A stretch of 64,000 nt of DNA from positions 85,985 through 149,984 of the forward strand of contig JAQVBE010000007.1 of assembly GCA_028690445.1 (NCBI GenBank). The letters are read 5' to 3'. Under the pieces are notes generated by a model. That model was not told the origin of the DNA, did not search any database, and worked only from the letters and a program-made list of their open reading frames with translations. Source of the stretch: Aliarcobacter sp. (GTDB lineage Bacteria > Campylobacterota > Campylobacteria > Campylobacterales > Arcobacteraceae). The position numbers and the translations under genes were made by a program. This document shows, in pieces, positions 28,103 through 36,376 of this stretch (the stretch's first letter is position 1; every line of letters starts with the position of its first letter).

Positions 28103-28351
28103 CTATCTTTCAATCTCATAAGTATTTTGTAAATCCAAACTTCTTACATAAATTTGATAATCTTCTTCAAGATTTTTGTCCCTTAGATATGATTTTAAAG
28201 AGTAGTTTTCTTCTTCTAAACTATCTTTTTTATCAATTAAATCTTTGATTCTTAAATTTACTAAATCTAACTTTTGTAAATGTTGATTTAAAGCTTCATT
28301 ATCTAATTTTGCTTTTTCCAAATGTGATTTTAAAATAAACAAAGATCTCAT
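28103..28351 (-). CDS. Hypothetical coiled-coil protein, possibly truncated at its start
   Basis: 82 residues, strongly helical and charged (LEKAKLDNEALNQHLQKL, DKKDSLEEENYSLKSYL). No family recognised. No ribosome-binding site precedes the ATG at 28351. The first codons overlap the end of an IS3-transposase remnant on the other strand, so the native start was probably lost and the visible N-terminus is an accident of the junction. Confidence 0.35.
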   Translation of the reverse strand: MRSLFILKSHLEKAKLDNEALNQHLQKLDLVNLRIKDLIDKKDSLEEENYSLKSYLRDKNLEEDYQIYVRSLDLQNTYEIER

Positions 28352-28420
28352 AGTTCAAATAATAATTTATCACCTGTAGAGTTTGAAGAAAAAATGTTAC
28401 AAAAGGAAAAAGTTGCTTAG
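28337..28420 (+). pseudogene. IS3-family transposase (OrfB) C-terminal remnant
   Basis: A plus-strand frame ending in TAG at 28418 reads KQRSHSSNNNLSPVEFEEK and then 10 more residues. RRHSSLGYLSPVEFE is the hallmark C-terminus of IS3-family transposases. A stop codon at 28331 in this frame and the lack of upstream similarity show that only the last 27 codons or so survive. Confidence 0.75.
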
Positions 28421-28758
28421 AAGTTTATTGTTCTTTGTATGATACAGGGTTGACAGATCAAATATATTTCATTGTTTAGTTGTAATGCCATTTTATTTGA
28501 TAAGGCTAATTCTAAACCTAACCAATTCACTTTTGTATTTTTATACATATAGGCATAATTTTTAATAGTTTGTTTTTGTTGAGGAGTTTTATTTTCAATT
28601 TCAACTAATTCATTTATTTTTTCTACAAAATTATCTTTGATGATTTTATTTTCTTTAATTTTGTTTTTTATACTTATCATCACATAGGTAGTAAGTTTTT
28701 TATATAGAAACTTTTTATGTTGAGCATATTCAACTTTTATAGTATTTAGTAAATCCAT
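28417..28758 (-). CDS. Hypothetical protein ending in IS-derived sequence
   Basis: 113 residues. The main part is Lys/Asn-rich and helical (IKNKIKENKIIKDNFVEKIN; NKTPQQKQTIKNYAYMYKN). The last dozen residues (CQPCIIQRTINF) lie in the right-end region of the IS3 remnant, so the original C-terminus has probably been replaced. ATG at 28758 is preceded by AAAGGATAAA, a good ribosome-binding site. No family recognised. Confidence 0.45.
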   Translation of the reverse strand: MDLLNTIKVEYAQHKKFLYKKLTTYVMISIKNKIKENKIIKDNFVEKINELVEIENKTPQQKQTIKNYAYMYKNTKVNWLGLELALSNKMALQLNNEIYLICQPCIIQRTINF

Positions 28759-29015
28759 TTTTTATCCTTTTTTCGTTTAAGATAAAAATGATTTTAAGTT
28801 AGAGTTTTTATTCAATTCGTTTTTAAACAAACTATTTGAAAGAAATTTTTATATTTATATATTTTTTAATATATAAACTTTTTAATAGAAAGAAGTTTCG
28901 TTTTTAAATCAAGGATATAAGGAAAAAGAAATATTTATACATTGTATAACTATCGATTTTACAGCACTTCTTAATTTACCTTAAAAAAAGAATCTTACAA
29001 AATGTCATATTTATT

Positions 29016-30668
29016 TCAAATTATTAGATTTTCCCAATTATTTTCAATATAATCGGCAACTCTAAAAGAATTCGCATAAATTGTCCAAGTAAAAGGAACA
29101 CTTCCACCTGTTGGCATAAAACTACCATCTGTTACAAAAAGATTTTTTACTTCATGGGCTTGACAATATTTATTTAAAACAGAGGTTTTAGGATTTTCTC
29201 CAAATCTGCAACCACCTGCTTGTAAATTTGAAGATGGAAGTGCAGATATATCTGAAACTATATTTTCCCCTCCCATTTTTTCAAATAGTTTTATTGCTTT
29301 TTCTTCCAAAAACTTTGAAGCTACCATATCTTGAGGATGCGTTCCAATTCTAATATTTGCAACTGGAATTCCATATTTATCTTTATATTTTTCATCAACA
29401 CTTATGAATGAATTATCATTTGGTGTCCAATCTGTAAAAATTTCTATATTTAAAGTCCTTGTTTTTGTAAAAGTTTCAAAAATTTTATTTTGTAACTCTT
29501 CACCTATTATTAAGTCTCTTCCATTCCATCGTAAAAATGAAGCCCTTCTTATAGAATTTGCATGTTCAAAAAGAATATCAATAGTTCCACCTTTAAACTC
29601 TTTAGTAAAATACCAATCCATCAGCGACCTATTTACAAAAACTCCTGCTTCTAATAAATCTTTTAAATTCATATTTGTTTTATCAAAAGTTGCACTTACA
29701 ATTCCACCACTACTTGAAAGAAAGTTTTTCCCCACATTTCCACTATTATTTGCAACACCATTTGGGAAATTTTCATCTTTTGAGTTTAATAAAAGCCTTG
29801 AAGTTTCAACAGCTTGAGCAGCAACTACAAAAAGTTTTGCATTTATTTCTTTTTTTGTTCCCTCTTTTGTCAAATATGTGGCGCTTTTTATATTTTTATT
29901 TTTATCTGTATTTAGTTTTATAACATTTGCATTTGGAATTATTGTTACATTGTTTGTTAAAAGTGCATCTTTTATTAAACTAGCTCTTGAACTTCCTTTT
30001 GCTCCGCTTGAACACGCGTATGAACCACAATAATTTGAGTAATAACAAGGATTTCTATGATTTTTCTCTTTTGAAATTATTGCTCTTGGAGTTTTTATTG
30101 AATTAAAACCTAATTCTTTGCAAGATTTATCTATTAAATCTACTATTTTATTTTCAGCTAAGGCTGGATATGGAAACTCTTTTGTACTTCTTGGTTCTAA
30201 AAACTCGTACTTTTGAACAACTCCAGAAACTCCAACAAGTTCTTCAACTTTTGTATAATATGGTTCTAATTCATCATAACTTATCGCCCAATCCACAATG
30301 TTTGAATTTTTAGGAACTCCATAAATTGAAGCTAATTTAAAATCATTTGGTTTAAGTCTATGGAAAAATCCACTCATAAAGTTTGAAGAACCACCAAGAA
30401 GTGAACCATTCCAAAAACTCCAACCACTTTCATAAGTTGGAAATTTTATCCACTCATTATCTCTTTTTTCTTCAATTGTATGATATTCATCTTTTAGGTT
30501 TGGAGTATAAATAGCTTTTCTTACAACTAATTCATCCTTTGAAAAATCCTTTTCATTGTAAATATCGCCTTTTTCTAAAACGCAAACTTTTAATCCAACA
30601 CGGCTTAATTCATAAATAATAGGACCAGCCCCTGCTCCACTTCCAACTACACAAATATCGTATATCAT
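29016..30668 (-). CDS. GMC-family flavin oxidoreductase (gluconate/sugar dehydrogenase-like large subunit)
   Basis: FAD-dependent alcohol/sugar dehydrogenase of 550 residues. The N-terminal FAD fold starts CVVGSGAGAGPIIYELSRVG with VCVLEKG ending beta2, and GSLLGGSSNFMSGFFHR is the GMC signature region. The C-terminal block VKNLFVTDGSFMPTGGSVPFTWTIYANSFRVADYI is conserved in membrane-bound gluconate 2-dehydrogenase flavoproteins. It has no signal of its own and overlaps by 4 bases with a Tat-signal small subunit that probably carries it to the periplasm. The cytochrome c subunit of the three-gene form is absent here. Substrate not determinable. Confidence 0.88.
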   Translation of the reverse strand: MIYDICVVGSGAGAGPIIYELSRVGLKVCVLEKGDIYNEKDFSKDELVVRKAIYTPNLKDEYHTIEEKRDNEWIKFPTYESGWSFWNGSLLGGSSNFMSGFFHRLKPNDFKLASIYGVPKNSNIVDWAISYDELEPYYTKVEELVGVSGVVQKYEFLEPRSTKEFPYPALAENKIVDLIDKSCKELGFNSIKTPRAIISKEKNHRNPCYYSNYCGSYACSSGAKGSSRASLIKDALLTNNVTIIPNANVIKLNTDKNKNIKSATYLTKEGTKKEINAKLFVVAAQAVETSRLLLNSKDENFPNGVANNSGNVGKNFLSSSGGIVSATFDKTNMNLKDLLEAGVFVNRSLMDWYFTKEFKGGTIDILFEHANSIRRASFLRWNGRDLIIGEELQNKIFETFTKTRTLNIEIFTDWTPNDNSFISVDEKYKDKYGIPVANIRIGTHPQDMVASKFLEEKAIKLFEKMGGENIVSDISALPSSNLQAGGCRFGENPKTSVLNKYCQAHEVKNLFVTDGSFMPTGGSVPFTWTIYANSFRVADYIENNWENLII

Positions 30669-31159
30669 ATTTTTTGTCCATAGGTTTTTAAAGGTCTTGG
30701 AATTCCAACAGCATGATTTACACTATTCCATGCTATTTGATTAAAATTTCCACCATAAATTGGGTCACTAAACATAGCTTCAATTCCATAATAAGTGATT
30801 TTTGAAACCCAAGATTTTGCATAATCACTATTTGTGATGATTTCAAAAATTAACTCTTTTTTTTCGTTTTCTTTTAGAGTTAAAAACTCTGAAAAACTAC
30901 CTAGAAAATCTTTTGTTCCATCTAAAATTAGAGTTTTATCTTCATTATCAAATGTCTTATGGGAAATATTTTTTATTAGATATTCTAAAGCCTTAAACTC
31001 TTTTGCACTAGGCATCGTGGAAGTCTTTGGAAATATTATATTTAAAACTTCATCCAAAACTAACAAAATTTGAGAAGGTATATTTTTAGCTATTGAGATA
31101 TTTGTAGAAAATAAAATAGCACTAATTGTTGTAAATTTTATAAAGTTTCTTCTTTTCAT
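30665..31159 (-). CDS. Gluconate 2-dehydrogenase subunit 3-like protein with Tat-type signal
   Basis: 164 residues. The N-terminus MKRRNFIKFTTISAILFST is a twin-arginine signal (RRNFIK). The mature part matches the small-subunit pattern (PKTSTMPSAKEFKALEYLIKNI; AMFSDPIYGGNFNQIAWNSVNHAVGIPRPLKTY), including the DPIYGGN motif. It would fold with the GMC flavoprotein and be exported as a complex. First gene of a two-gene operon, divergent from the FliK-like gene with a very short gap. Confidence 0.8.
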   Translation of the reverse strand: MKRRNFIKFTTISAILFSTNISIAKNIPSQILLVLDEVLNIIFPKTSTMPSAKEFKALEYLIKNISHKTFDNEDKTLILDGTKDFLGSFSEFLTLKENEKKELIFEIITNSDYAKSWVSKITYYGIEAMFSDPIYGGNFNQIAWNSVNHAVGIPRPLKTYGQKI

Positions 31160-31216
31160 AAAAAAAGTATAACCAAAAAAGTGTGTAGAAAATATTTAGA
31201 TATGTTATACTTTTGT

Positions 31217-32860
31217 ATGTTAGTATCAAATAATCCACTATTAAATATACTTTTACCAAATGATAATAAGGTTTTAAAAGAAGTCTTAAAAGAAGCAGAT
31301 TCAAAAACATTAGAACAATTAGTTAAAAATAATACAGGTTCTGTAAATGATGTTTTAAAAGAATTATTTGATGGTTTAAAAAATGGTACAAAATCAAATA
31401 ATACAATAGAAAATATGCTTAAAAACTCAAGTATTTTTAAAAATTTAGGTTCTGTTTCAAACAATTTATCTTCACTTCTTGAAAATATTTCACAAGACGA
31501 AAGTTTGCAAAAATTCAAACCTTTAATTGAAAACTTTTTAAAAAATATAAAAGATATGGATGCGAATACATTAAAAGAACAAGTGAAAAATTCTGGTGTT
31601 TTTTTGGAATCGAAACTGGCAACTCCTGCAAATGCTAAATTAGAAAATATACTAACTCAAATACAAAACTTAATAAAAGATATTAATACACCACAAGCAA
31701 AACAGGTGAATGAATTAGTTAATAAACTTTTACAAACCCCACAAAATCAAACAATAAATACTAATACAGAATTTACAACTAATTTGAAATCATTAACAAC
31801 AGCTTTACAAAATTTAAATTCTTCTTTGACTCCCATTCAAACACAAAATTTATCAAATCTTACAAATGAGTTAAAAACTATTGTAAATAATGGAACTTTA
31901 GTTGAATCAAAAATAGAAAATAGTCTTCCTATGGATAAAAATATTCAAACTCCCATACAAAACATTCAGCTAAAAGATGGAATAAATGTGCAAACTAAAG
32001 ATTTATTAGTTCAAATAAGAAATGACATTTTACAAAATCCTACTTTGCAAAATAAAAATATTTTACCAATGATTGATAATCTTTTAAAAATGCCTGATTT
32101 ATTTTCAAAAGGTGAAAATTTACAAAATTTAATATCAACAAATAATTTAAGTACTTTTTCAAATAATTTCACATCAAATTTAACTCCACTTTTAAATACA
32201 TTGAAAGAAAATTTAGAAACACTAAATCCAACTAATTCAAATCTGCAAAATAATTTAACAAAATTAGTAGATAAAGTTGAACATTTAATTCAAGATATGG
32301 TTAATAATCCAAAAGGTGAGCCTAAATTTACAGAAGATATAAAAACTGTTTTACTTAAAATGCAAGAAGAATTAAGCTCAAAAACTGACCCAAAATCACA
32401 AGAATTAGCAAAACAAGTTGATAAATTATTAACTCAAATTGATTATCAACAACTTCTAACACTCAGTTCTAACTCAAATTGTGTTTATCTTCCTTTTCTT
32501 TGGGATATGCTTGAAGATGGAAATATCTCAATGAAAAAAGCTGATGAAGATAAGTTTTATTGTCAAATTAATCTTACTTTAAAAGATTTTGGAAAAGTTG
32601 ATTTAATGTTGGCTTTATATGACAAAAATAAACTTGATTTAACAGTTTATGCCCAAAGAGAGCATTTCAAAATAGCGTTAAGAGATAATATGAAAGAACT
32701 AAAAATTGCATTAAATAATGTTCATTTAATTCCTGTAAATATAAAACTTTTAGATTTAAAAGATGAAAATGAATCAAAAGACAAACCAGTTCAGGCTTAT
32801 ATAAATAATGGTTACAATCAAAATTCTAATCTTAATTCTGGTATAGATATAAGGGCATAA
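31217..32860 (+). CDS. FliK-like flagellar hook-length-control protein (probable)
   Basis: Long low-complexity protein rich in Asn, Gln, Leu and Lys in its first 400 residues (TLKENLETLNPTNSNLQNNL), with a folded C-terminal region (VYLPFLWDMLEDGNISMKKAD, KVDLMLALYDKNKLDLTVYAQ). That shape, an unstructured ruler plus a compact C-terminal domain, is the FliK/Flg_hook pattern. The next gene is an FlhB C-terminal homologue, and the FlhB tail is the FliK target. The start is uncertain: the track uses GTG at 31181; ATG at 31217 begins MLVSNNPLL but neither has a clear ribosome-binding site. Confidence 0.6.
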   Translation: MLVSNNPLLNILLPNDNKVLKEVLKEADSKTLEQLVKNNTGSVNDVLKELFDGLKNGTKSNNTIENMLKNSSIFKNLGSVSNNLSSLLENISQDESLQKFKPLIENFLKNIKDMDANTLKEQVKNSGVFLESKLATPANAKLENILTQIQNLIKDINTPQAKQVNELVNKLLQTPQNQTINTNTEFTTNLKSLTTALQNLNSSLTPIQTQNLSNLTNELKTIVNNGTLVESKIENSLPMDKNIQTPIQNIQLKDGINVQTKDLLVQIRNDILQNPTLQNKNILPMIDNLLKMPDLFSKGENLQNLISTNNLSTFSNNFTSNLTPLLNTLKENLETLNPTNSNLQNNLTKLVDKVEHLIQDMVNNPKGEPKFTEDIKTVLLKMQEELSSKTDPKSQELAKQVDKLLTQIDYQQLLTLSSNSNCVYLPFLWDMLEDGNISMKKADEDKFYCQINLTLKDFGKVDLMLALYDKNKLDLTVYAQREHFKIALRDNMKELKIALNNVHLIPVNIKLLDLKDENESKDKPVQAYINNGYNQNSNLNSGIDIRA

Positions 32861-32861
32861 A

Positions 32862-33173
32862 ATGCAAGAAAATATAAATAAAAATATTATTCAAAAAGCA
32901 GTAGCACTAAAATATGATATTGATAAAGATAATGCTCCCAAAATAACAGCAAAAGGAAAAGGTGAAACTGCATCAAATATTATTAAAATTGCGAAAGAGA
33001 ATAATATTCCAATTAAAAAGGATGAAGATTTAATTGAGCTTTTATCTCAAATTGATATAGATAGAGAAATTCCAGATTCCATGTATAAAGCTGTTGCAGA
33101 GATATTTTCTTTTATTTATGATTTATCAAATAATAAAAATAAACTAGATGAAAGATTAAAAGGAAAACCTTAA
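32862..33173 (+). CDS. FlhB C-terminal-domain homologue (FhlB type)
   Basis: 103 residues corresponding to the cytoplasmic export-switch domain of FlhB/YscU without the membrane part: AVALKYDIDKDNAPKITAKGKGETASNIIKIAKENNIPI, then DEDLIELLSQIDIDREIP. In full FlhB the autocleavage site NPTH precedes this segment; here DKDNAPKI starts after it, so the protein resembles the post-cleavage fragment. Such FhlB proteins can substitute for or assist the FlhB tail in flagellar export. It starts 1 base after the FliK-like gene. Confidence 0.85.
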   Translation: MQENINKNIIQKAVALKYDIDKDNAPKITAKGKGETASNIIKIAKENNIPIKKDEDLIELLSQIDIDREIPDSMYKAVAEIFSFIYDLSNNKNKLDERLKGKP

Positions 33174-33247
33174 ATTAGCTTTGATATTGCTATAAGATTT
33201 TTTATACTATAATCTTGAAATAATCAAAAGTAAAGCATCAAATTTAT

Positions 33248-33688
33248 ATGACAAAAAGCAATTTAGATAATCCATTTTTTTTATTTATCGTACTAACTCT
33301 AGCCGTTATGGTTAATACAATTTCTTCAATACATTTTTTGTTAGTTATGTTTGCAGGTATTTTATTTACAATTTTTTATAGATGTCTTAAAGAAAGATAT
33401 TTATACTCATTAGCTTTTGTTGTAATTGCATTTTTATTTATTGAAATAAATACGGGCTTAAAACCTTTCACATTAAGTTTATTATCACTTTTTTTATATA
33501 TATTTATTTTACCAAAAGACGAAAATTATTCTTATGACAACTTATCTAGTAGTTATATTTATATACTAATTTTTTATATTGGTTTATTAATTATTTGGTC
33601 TGTAATTTTTGGACTAAATGAAACCATGATAATTACAATATTTGCAAATATACTTATTGATTTAATATTTTTTGGAGTATTTCTTTGA
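33248..33688 (+). CDS. Small polytopic membrane protein, MreD-like by position
   Basis: 146 residues with about five hydrophobic segments (FFLFIVLTLAVMVNTI, FLLVMFAGILFTIFY, and others to the end). No soluble domain. It overlaps the penicillin-binding protein 2 gene by 4 bases (TTGA), the place MreD takes in many bacteria. Sequence identity to MreD cannot be judged by eye, so the role in cell elongation is inferred from context. ATG start; a short spacer separates it from the FhlB gene. Confidence 0.6.
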   Translation: MTKSNLDNPFFLFIVLTLAVMVNTISSIHFLLVMFAGILFTIFYRCLKERYLYSLAFVVIAFLFIEINTGLKPFTLSLLSLFLYIFILPKDENYSYDNLSSSYIYILIFYIGLLIIWSVIFGLNETMIITIFANILIDLIFFGVFL

Positions 33689-35454
33689 ACATAAGATTAA
33701 CACTTATTTTTTTAATAATATTAGGTATTTTTATAACTTTACTATCAAGAGTCTATTTTTTAACTATCAAATCAAATACATATTATGAAGAGTTATCAAA
33801 AAATAATTATATAAAAAGAGTTGATAAAATACCTATTCGTGGAATGATTGAAGATAGAAATGGTGAAAAATTAGCAATTAATGAAATGGGATTTGCAGTT
33901 TTAGTAAGACCTCATTTAAGTTCTTATAAAAATAAAGAAAAATTAGAACAAATAATTGATTCAATAATAAAACATTTTCCCCAATATGAAAGAGATAAAT
34001 TAATAAGAGAGTATAAAAGAGCTGATTCTTCATACAATCATGAATTTATAAAAGTTATTGATTATATTTCTTATCAAGAATTTTTCCCAAAATATACAAT
34101 TTTATCTTCTAAAGAAGATGTTAAAGTTGAATCAACAACAAAAAGAGCTTATCCTCAAAAAGAAATAGCTTCTCATATTATAGGTTATGTGGGAAAAGCT
34201 TCAAAACTTGATATTTTAAATAATGCCGTATCTTCATATAATGGAATTATTGGTAAAAATGGTTTAGAAAAATTTTATAATACAAAACTTCAAGGGGAAA
34301 TGGGTTATAAAGATGTAAAAGTAAATGCTTTAAATAAAGAAATAGAAGTATTAAATGAAAAAGCAGCTTCGATAGACAATAATATTCAAATATCTTTAGA
34401 TGTAAATCTACAAAAATATATTCAAGATATTTTTACAGGAAAAAGTGGAGCGGTTGTTGTTATGAACGTAAATAATGGAGAATTATTAGCCTCTGCATCT
34501 TTCCCAGAATTTGATAATAATATTTTTGCAAGAGGTATTTCTGTAAAAGAATGGAATGAAATGAGAAATGATTTTAACCATCCATTTACAAATAAAATTA
34601 TAAATGGTTTATATCCTCCTGGTTCTGTAATTAAAATGGGGGTTGCTTTATCATTTTTAGATAATGGAATAGGTGATAATTTTAATGTTAATTGTTCTGG
34701 TTCTTTAACTATTGGAAATAGAAATTTTAGATGTTGGAAATCAACTGGTCATGGAAGTGTAAATTTTAGAAAAGCAATAGCTGAAAGTTGTGACGACTTT
34801 TTTTACAAAGGAAGTTTAAAAATAGGAATAAATAAAATTTCTCACACCTTAGATAAATTAGGGTTTGGAGAACAAACAGGAATTGATCAAATTAATGAAT
34901 TTTCTGGAGTAAATCCGAACAAAGAATGGAAAGAAAAAAAATATAAAGAACCTTGGTATGTCGGAGAAACTGTAATTACTTCAATTGGACAAGGAAATAT
35001 GTTAGTAACTCCACTTCAAATTGTAAGATATACAAGTTACATAGCAACAGGGAAATTACCAAAACCACATTTTTATAAAGCAAGTTATGAAGAACCAAAA
35101 GATATTGGTATTCCTACAAAATATTTAGATGTTATTAGAAAAGGAATGTATGATGTTTCTTATGCACAAAAAGGAACAGCCAGTAAACATATAAATTCTA
35201 AAATAACAATAGCCTCAAAAACAGGTACAGCTCAAGTTGTTTCAATTCCTCAATCTGAAAAAGTAAGAATGAAAGAGAGTGAATTACAATATTATGAAAG
35301 ATCTCACGCTTGGATTACAACTTATGGACCATTTGAAAACCCTCAATATGCTGTAACTGTTATAGAAGAGCATGGGGGACATGGTGGAGAAGCTGCAGGA
35401 GATATTACTAGTAAAATCTATGATAAATTATTAGAACTTGGATATATCAAATAA
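33685..35454 (+). CDS. mrdA: Penicillin-binding protein 2 (elongasome transpeptidase)
   Basis: Class B PBP that crosslinks peptidoglycan during cell elongation with RodA. 589 residues: N-terminal membrane anchor (LTLIFLIILGIFITLLSRVYF), pedestal domain with RGMIEDRNGEKLAINE, and a transpeptidase domain with SxxK in LYPPGSVIKMG (about 310), SxD in AESCDDFFYK, and KTG in ASKTGTAQVVS. The C-terminus VTVIEEHGGHGGEAAGDI is also typical. Start is TTG overlapping the upstream gene's stop, so the pair is coupled. Confidence 0.95.
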   Translation: MNIRLTLIFLIILGIFITLLSRVYFLTIKSNTYYEELSKNNYIKRVDKIPIRGMIEDRNGEKLAINEMGFAVLVRPHLSSYKNKEKLEQIIDSIIKHFPQYERDKLIREYKRADSSYNHEFIKVIDYISYQEFFPKYTILSSKEDVKVESTTKRAYPQKEIASHIIGYVGKASKLDILNNAVSSYNGIIGKNGLEKFYNTKLQGEMGYKDVKVNALNKEIEVLNEKAASIDNNIQISLDVNLQKYIQDIFTGKSGAVVVMNVNNGELLASASFPEFDNNIFARGISVKEWNEMRNDFNHPFTNKIINGLYPPGSVIKMGVALSFLDNGIGDNFNVNCSGSLTIGNRNFRCWKSTGHGSVNFRKAIAESCDDFFYKGSLKIGINKISHTLDKLGFGEQTGIDQINEFSGVNPNKEWKEKKYKEPWYVGETVITSIGQGNMLVTPLQIVRYTSYIATGKLPKPHFYKASYEEPKDIGIPTKYLDVIRKGMYDVSYAQKGTASKHINSKITIASKTGTAQVVSIPQSEKVRMKESELQYYERSHAWITTYGPFENPQYAVTVIEEHGGHGGEAAGDITSKIYDKLLELGYIK

Positions 35455-35530
35455 AAAGAATAAGTAATTTTTTGGTTATACCGTTTTAATCATTTTTTAG
35501 ATATTATATTTTATTTTAATAGGATTTTTT

Positions 35531-36259
35531 TTGAAATTTATACTTACACTCTTATTATTTTCTATTTTTGCTTTTGCAGCAGATTCTGCTCCTATGATTA
35601 ACCTTTCTGTTTCAGGAGTTACTGAACCTGCACAATTTGTAAAAACAATTAATATAGCAGTTATTTTAACTTTAATGGCTTTAGCGCCTACTTTGTTATT
35701 AATGGTTACTTCTTTTACTAGGATTATTATTGTATTTTCTCTTTTAAGACAAGCAATGGGTTTACAACAAACTCCTCCAACTCAAATTGTAGTGTCATTA
35801 TCCCTTATTTTAACAATATTTATTATGGAACCTTATGGCAAGAAATCATGGGAAGAAGGTATAAAACCTTATATGGATGAAAAAATTGGTTATGAAATTG
35901 CTATTGAAAAAGGATTAAAACCTTTTAAAGAGTTTATGATAAAAAATACCAGAGAATCTGATTTAGCTCTATTTTATAGAATAAAAAAAGAACCTAATCC
36001 TAAAAACATAGATGATGTTCCTATAACACTTTTAATGCCATCATTTATTGTTAGTGAACTTAGAACTGCTTTTGAAATAGGATTTTTAATATTTTTACCA
36101 TTTTTAGTAATTGATATTATTGTTGCATCCATTTTGATGAGTTTAGGAATGATGATGTTACCACCAGTAATGATTTCGTTACCTATAAAGATTATCTTTT
36201 TTATCATAATAGATGGTTGGCAGTTAATTATTGGAAACCTCGCTCAGTCCTTTAAATAA
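35531..36259 (+). CDS. fliP: Flagellar type III export protein FliP
   Basis: Pore-forming component of the flagellar export gate (FliPQR). 242 residues, starting with a signal peptide (KFILTLLLFSIFAFAAD), then four membrane segments. Strong motifs are LTLMALAPTLLLMVTSFTR, IIVFSLLRQAMGLQQTPPTQ and SELRTAFEIGFLIFLPFLVIDI, plus MMLPPVMISLPIKIIFF near the end. TTG start at 35531 after AGGAT. It is separate from other fli genes, as is common in Campylobacterota where flagellar genes are scattered. Confidence 0.96.
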   Translation: MKFILTLLLFSIFAFAADSAPMINLSVSGVTEPAQFVKTINIAVILTLMALAPTLLLMVTSFTRIIIVFSLLRQAMGLQQTPPTQIVVSLSLILTIFIMEPYGKKSWEEGIKPYMDEKIGYEIAIEKGLKPFKEFMIKNTRESDLALFYRIKKEPNPKNIDDVPITLLMPSFIVSELRTAFEIGFLIFLPFLVIDIIVASILMSLGMMMLPPVMISLPIKIIFFIIIDGWQLIIGNLAQSFK

Positions 36260-36339
36260 GTTATAATTATAATTAAAATAAAACTAAGCTATATAATTTT
36301 TTTTTATAATATTTTATGAAAAATACCCATTTTTTAGTG

Positions 36340-36345
36340 TATAAT
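36340..36345 (+). promoter_or_regulatory. Probable -10 box of the efflux operon
   Basis: TATAAT within TTTAGTGTATAATTAAAAC, 31 bases before the TolC-family start, in a spacer after fliP. It suggests the operon is transcribed on its own. T-rich DNA upstream fits the weak -35 usage of this phylum. Confidence 0.55.
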
Positions 36346-36376
36346 TAAAACTATTAAATTAAAATGGGATTTTTAT

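Noticed and set aside
31122-31518. Minus-strand ORFs opposite the FliK-like gene start
   Set aside because: Low-complexity shadows; no ribosome-binding site and inconsistent with both flanking operons.
33174-33247. Riboswitch or small RNA before the MreD-like gene
   Set aside because: The spacer is only 74 bases and shows no recognisable fold beyond AT-rich sequence.
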